Shown one piece after another: positions 60,907 to 64,000 of a DNA stretch of 64,000 nucleotides. The position numbers and the translations under genes were made by a program. Every line of letters begins with the position of its first letter. Within the stretch, counting starts at the first letter, position 1. The stretch spans positions 372,001 through 436,000 of the forward strand of contig NZ_LQCI01000012.1 in assembly GCF_001613935.1 (NCBI RefSeq), in the 5' to 3' direction. A model generated the notes under the pieces. It was not told the DNA's origin, searched no databases, and saw nothing but the letters and a program-made list of their open reading frames with translations. The stretch is from Amycolatopsis regifaucium. GTDB taxonomy: Bacteria; Actinomycetota; Actinomycetes; Mycobacteriales; Pseudonocardiaceae.

Positions 60907-61797
60907 TCACGGCGTCCACTCGCTGTTCGCGCCGCACAGGATGACGCAGGGCAGCTCGCCGCCGGTCCGCCCGGCCAGCCAAGCGGCGAACGGGACCGCC
61001 GCGGCCGGTTCGACGGCGAGGCGGAACTCCTCCCAGAGCCGATCCCGCGCGGCGAGCAGTTCCGCGTCGCTGACCAGCACGGACGTGACCCGCGTCCGGA
61101 GCACCTCGAACGGGACACTCCCGATCTTGGACGCGCCCAGCGCGGACGCCGCCACCGAATCGATGTCCACGTCCACCGGCGCTCCCGCCTTCAGCGCCGC
61201 GTCGAGCGCACGGCACCGCTCCGGCTCGACACCGAAGGTCGGCAACCCGGCCAGCGACGTCCCGGCGACCAGCCCGCCACCGCCGACCGCGACCAGGAAC
61301 GCGTCGACGTCCGGCGCGTCCTCGATCACCTCGGCCGCGACGGTGCCCTGGCCGGCGACGACGGCGGGATCGTCGTAGGCGGGCAGGTACCGCGTACCCG
61401 GCTCGGACGCGGCTTCGAGCGCCTTCGCGGCCGCCTCGGCGTACGTCGCGCCGTGACGGATGAGCTTCGCGCCCGTAGCCTCGATCCGAGCCGTCTTCGC
61501 CTGCGGAGCGGACTCAGGCACGTACACCGTCGCGGGCACGTTCAGCAGCGAAGCCGCCGTCGCCACGCCCAGCCCGTGGTTGCCACCGGACGCCGTCAGC
61601 ACCCGCTCCGGCAGCGGACCGTTCACCAGCGCGTTCACCGCGCCCCGCAGCTTGAACGACCCGCTCCGCTGCAGATGCTCCAGCTTGAGGACGAGCGGCC
61701 GCCCGTCGACTTCGGCGCGCAGTACCGGCGTGTGTCGCACGAACGGATGGACGGCTTCGGCGGCCTTGAGGACATCTTCCCAGGTCGGAGTACTCAT
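60907..61797 (-). CDS. Threonine/serine dehydratase family PLP enzyme
   Basis: A 296-residue fold II PLP enzyme. The Schiff-base lysine is Lys49 in GSFKLRGA, with the substrate loop ASGGNHGLGVA and the phosphate-binding GGGGLVAGT. It deaminates threonine or serine to a 2-keto acid, or acts as a serine racemase; it lacks an ACT regulatory domain, so it is catabolic rather than IlvA-like. The ATG at 61797 was chosen over the longer frame, which reaches across the SRP RNA gene. Confidence 0.88.
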   Translation of the reverse strand: MSTPTWEDVLKAAEAVHPFVRHTPVLRAEVDGRPLVLKLEHLQRSGSFKLRGAVNALVNGPLPERVLTASGGNHGLGVATAASLLNVPATVYVPESAPQAKTARIEATGAKLIRHGATYAEAAAKALEAASEPGTRYLPAYDDPAVVAGQGTVAAEVIEDAPDVDAFLVAVGGGGLVAGTSLAGLPTFGVEPERCRALDAALKAGAPVDVDIDSVAASALGASKIGSVPFEVLRTRVTSVLVSDAELLAARDRLWEEFRLAVEPAAAVPFAAWLAGRTGGELPCVILCGANSEWTP

Positions 61798-61833
61798 ACC
61801 CCCCACTGTCCTCCATGCCGGGAGGGGAGTGGC

Positions 61834-61839
61834 TACACT
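61834..61839 (+). promoter_or_regulatory. -10 element of the SRP RNA gene
   Basis: TACACT, seven nucleotides before the predicted 5' end GGACCCC at 61847, matches an actinobacterial -10 hexamer. The -35 is not clear. Confidence 0.5.
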
Positions 61840-61846
61840 GGTCCCC

Positions 61847-61932
61847 GGACCCCGCGCGGCGTCCATCTTGTGAACCTCCCCAGGGCCGGAAGGCAGCAAG
61901 GATAAGCAAGCTCTGACGGGTGCGCGGGGTCC
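61847..61932 (+). ncRNA. ffs: Small bacterial signal recognition particle RNA (4.5S)
   Basis: The terminal arms GGACCCCGCGC and GCGCGGGGTCC pair, and the conserved tip carries CAGGGCCGGAAGGCAGCAAGG, the Ffh-binding loop (GGAAGCAGC-type). About 86 nt. It works with Ffh to target membrane proteins. It sits just upstream of dnaX, as in many actinomycetes. TTTC follows the closing stem. Confidence 0.93.
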
Positions 61933-61936
61933 CCTT

Positions 61937-62782
61937 TCATTTCCGGGGCTGGAAGATCCCGAAGACGTCTTTTGGTGGTACCGGGGACGGCAAGGCGTCC
62001 GCGTCGGTGATGGGGCGCGCTTTGCCTTGCAGGTCGCGGAGGTCTTCGCCCGCGACGCAGCGCGCCGGGTAGGTGGCTGAGGCGGCCCGGCGGGTCAGGT
62101 CGGGCACGGGCAGCTCGACGCGGGAAGCCGCGACCACGATGTTGCCGAAGCGGCGGCCCCGCAGGACACCCGGTTCCGCGAGCAGCGCGAGGTGCGGGAA
62201 CGACGTCGCCAGTGTCGCCAGGAACCGGCGAAGGAACGGCAGGTTCGGGCCGTCCGAAACGTTCGTGAGGTAGGTCCCGGTCGGTCGAAGGACGCGTGCG
62301 ACCTCGTTCGTGAACTCGGCGGTCGCCAGCCCGCCGGCGAACACTCCGCGCTCGAAGGCGTCCACGATGACCAGGTCGGCCGAAGCGTCATACCTGCCGG
62401 AGACGCCTTCGCGGCCGTCGCCGACCCGGACCTTCAACCCCTTCAGACCCAGCTGCTCGCGGATGAGCGCGACGAGTTCGCCGTCGGCGTCGAAGACCAA
62501 TTGGCGTGAGCGCGGTCGCGTCGCCGTGATGTAGCGGGGGAGGGTGCAGGCCGCTCCGCCGACGTGCAGCACGTCTAGCGGGCCTTCGCCGAGGCAGTCG
62601 ACGACGTCGGCGATCCGGCGGACGTAGTCGAACTCGAGATCCGTGGGGTCGTCGAGGTTGACGTGCGACTGGGCCACGCCGTCGACCATGACCAGCCAGG
62701 CGTTCGGGCGGTCGGCGTCGCGGAGCAGTTCGGCCGTGCCGAAGCGGACCGGATACGTGCCTGGGGTCGGTGCTGGTCTCAC
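61937..62782 (-). CDS. Spermidine-synthase-like (aminopropyltransferase fold) protein
   Basis: A 281-residue protein with the Rossmann-type methyltransferase core of polyamine synthases: LDVLHVGGAACTLPRYI (AdoMet-type loop) and DLVIVDAFERGVFAGGL at the catalytic position, where the polyamine enzymes usually have DSSDP. The change makes true spermidine synthesis doubtful. The GTG at 62782 with GGGAAGG 7 nt upstream is preferred to the ATG at 62818, which would overlap dnaX. Divergent from dnaX. Confidence 0.8.
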   Translation of the reverse strand: MRPAPTPGTYPVRFGTAELLRDADRPNAWLVMVDGVAQSHVNLDDPTDLEFDYVRRIADVVDCLGEGPLDVLHVGGAACTLPRYITATRPRSRQLVFDADGELVALIREQLGLKGLKVRVGDGREGVSGRYDASADLVIVDAFERGVFAGGLATAEFTNEVARVLRPTGTYLTNVSDGPNLPFLRRFLATLATSFPHLALLAEPGVLRGRRFGNIVVAASRVELPVPDLTRRAASATYPARCVAGEDLRDLQGKARPITDADALPSPVPPKDVFGIFQPRK

Positions 62783-62811
62783 CGTCGGACCTTCCCGGTA
62801 GTCTCGCGGCC

Positions 62812-64000
62812 GTGGCATTAGCGCTGTACCGAAAGTACCGTCCGGCTACCTTCGCCGAGGTCGTCGGGCAGGAGCATGTGACCGATCCGCTGCGGACCGC
62901 GTTGGCGGCCGGCCGGATCAACCACGCCTACCTCTTCTCCGGCCCGCGCGGCTGCGGCAAGACCTCCAGCGCGCGCATCATGGCGCGGTCGCTGAACTGC
63001 GCGAAGGGCCCGACCCCGGATCCGTGCGGCGAGTGCAACTCGTGCCGAAACCTCGCGCCCGAGGGCCCAGGCAGCGTCGACGTCACCGAACTCGACGCCG
63101 CCAGTCACGGTGGTGTCGACGACGCCCGCGAACTGCGTGACAGGGCCTTCTACGCCCCGGCGGATTCGCGCTACCGCGTCTTCATCATCGACGAGGCGCA
63201 CATGGTCACCACGCAGGGTTTCAACGCCCTGCTGAAGATCGTGGAAGAGCCGCCGGAGCACCTGATCTTCATCTTCGCGACCACCGAACCGGACAAGGTG
63301 CTGCCCACCATCCGGTCGCGGACGCACCACTACCCCTTCCGGCTGATCCCGCCCAGTTCCATGCGCGACCTGCTCGAACGCAACGTCGCCGCCGAGGGCG
63401 CGAAGGTCGAGCCCGCCGTGTACCCGCTGGTCATCCGCGCGGGCGGCGGTTCGGCGCGGGACACGCAATCGGTGCTGGACCAGTTGCTGGCGGGTGCCGG
63501 GCCGGACGGCGTCGACTACTCGCGGGCGGTGTCCCTGCTCGGCGTCACCGACGTGGCGCTCATCGACGGCATGGTCGACGCGCTGGCCGCGGACGACGCG
63601 GCCGCGGTCTTCGGCACCGTCGAGAAACTCGCCGAGGCCGGGCACGATCCGCGCCGGTTCGCCACCGACCTGCTCGACCGCCTGCGCGACCTGGTGATGC
63701 TGCGTTCGGTGCCGGACGCGGGGGAACGCGGACTGGTCTCCGCGCCGGACGACGAGCTCAAGAAGATGCAGGAGCAGGCCGCCAAGCTGGAGCCCGCCAC
63801 CCTCTCGCGCTACGCCGACATCGTCCACAATGGACTTCTGGAGATGCGGGGCGCGACTTCGCCGCGGCTGGTGCTGGAACTGCTGACGGCGCGGATGCTG
63901 CTGCCGTCGGTCGCCGAGGGCACCGACGCGCTGCTCGCCCGGCTCGAACGGCTGGAGCGCCGCGCCGCTTCGGCACCCGCGCCTGTCGCCGGTTCCGCCC
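62812..64000 (+). CDS. dnaX: DNA polymerase III gamma/tau subunit, C-terminus cut by window
   Basis: Clamp-loader ATPase of the replication machinery. From the GTG at 62812 the first 396 codons are visible: ALALYRKYRPATFAEVVGQEHV, Walker A GPRGCGKTSS (about 42-51), a four-cysteine zinc module (LNCAKGPTPDPCGECNSC), Walker B with sensor FIIDEAHMVTTQGFNALLKIVEEPP, and the SRC-like RSRTHHYPF. The helical collar domain follows and an Ala/Pro-rich linker begins at the edge. SRP RNA lies upstream. Confidence 0.97.
   Translation, partial: MALALYRKYRPATFAEVVGQEHVTDPLRTALAAGRINHAYLFSGPRGCGKTSSARIMARSLNCAKGPTPDPCGECNSCRNLAPEGPGSVDVTELDAASHGGVDDARELRDRAFYAPADSRYRVFIIDEAHMVTTQGFNALLKIVEEPPEHLIFIFATTEPDKVLPTIRSRTHHYPFRLIPPSSMRDLLERNVAAEGAKVEPAVYPLVIRAGGGSARDTQSVLDQLLAGAGPDGVDYSRAVSLLGVTDVALIDGMVDALAADDAAAVFGTVEKLAEAGHDPRRFATDLLDRLRDLVMLRSVPDAGERGLVSAPDDELKKMQEQAAKLEPATLSRYADIVHNGLLEMRGATSPRLVLELLTARMLLPSVAEGTDALLARLERLERRAASAPAPVAGSA

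Overview
The window looks like a chromosomal segment of a high-GC actinomycete, most likely Amycolatopsis or another Pseudonocardiaceae. This is inferred from base composition, gene families and gene order; no search was run. Mycothiol synthase, an OmpR-type GlnR, a bacterial small SRP RNA next to dnaX and an F420-linked (Ddn-type) oxidoreductase all fit. The first 15 kb follows the order I recall for Mycobacterium tuberculosis Rv0815c-Rv0823c (cysA2, thiX, DUF2993, glnR-like, mshD, phoT, phoY2, LCP protein, Dus), here with a complete pstSCAB operon between mshD and phoU.

Layout. 1-2.3 kb: sulfurtransferase (cut by the window edge), DUF4395, thioredoxin-like and DUF2993 genes. 2.4-9.1 kb: glnR, mshD, a PHO-box-led pstSCAB operon and a convergent phoU. 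9.1-16.7 kb: LCP cell-wall ligase, GGDEF protein overlapping idi, epoxide-hydrolase-like enzyme, small secreted protein, dus, anchored hypothetical, and a HicAB-type pair whose toxin frame has no ordinary start codon. 16.9-26.1 kb: DUF2339 membrane protein, PPOX protein, Cu/Zn superoxide dismutase, EamA exporter, Tat metallophosphatase with LamG, and a HelD/HelR-like helicase. 26.2-35.4 kb: Lrp regulator, lysA, a desaturase/RGCVC/52-aa cluster, a small catabolic cluster (DapA-like, haem-degrading-domain, M20 peptidase), tadA with its partner, CsbD, tRNA-Ser(CGA), DUF305 lipoprotein and limonene-epoxide-hydrolase-like protein. 35.6-39.6 kb: secreted BNR protein and secreted ExeM/NucH-type nuclease.

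39.7-47.0 kb is the most interesting stretch. A soluble FtsK/SpoIIIE-type ATPase sits with two tiny helical proteins that share a C-terminal Tyr-x-[Ser/Thr]-Arg-Leu ending. Then come tRNA-Ser(GGA), a PP2C phosphatase and, divergently, an HTH-N6-adenine methylase with an HsdS-like tail, abutted by a soluble Ser/Thr kinase. ATPase, phosphatase, methylase and kinase together recall the logic of Pgl/BREX or of a phospho-regulated secretion unit, but the locus matches no system I can name.

47-64 kb: L,D-transpeptidase lipoprotein, glucose-dehydrogenase/PKD/LGFP protein behind a ribosome-site hairpin, 3-hydroxyacyl-CoA dehydrogenase, two TetR genes, a deazaflavin oxidoreductase, a NarL-type two-component pair, a tandem P-loop protein, an OmpR-type pair reading out of a divergent promoter with mirrored 11-bp CACAG arrays, threonine dehydratase, SRP RNA, an aminopropyltransferase-like protein and dnaX (cut by the window end).

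A second theme is long palindromes between convergent genes. Family A (8328-8394, 26131-26187, remnant 54611-54637) has arms up to 33 bp and almost no spacer. Family B (39631-39709, 50768-50842) shares a different core. Neither looks like a plain terminator.
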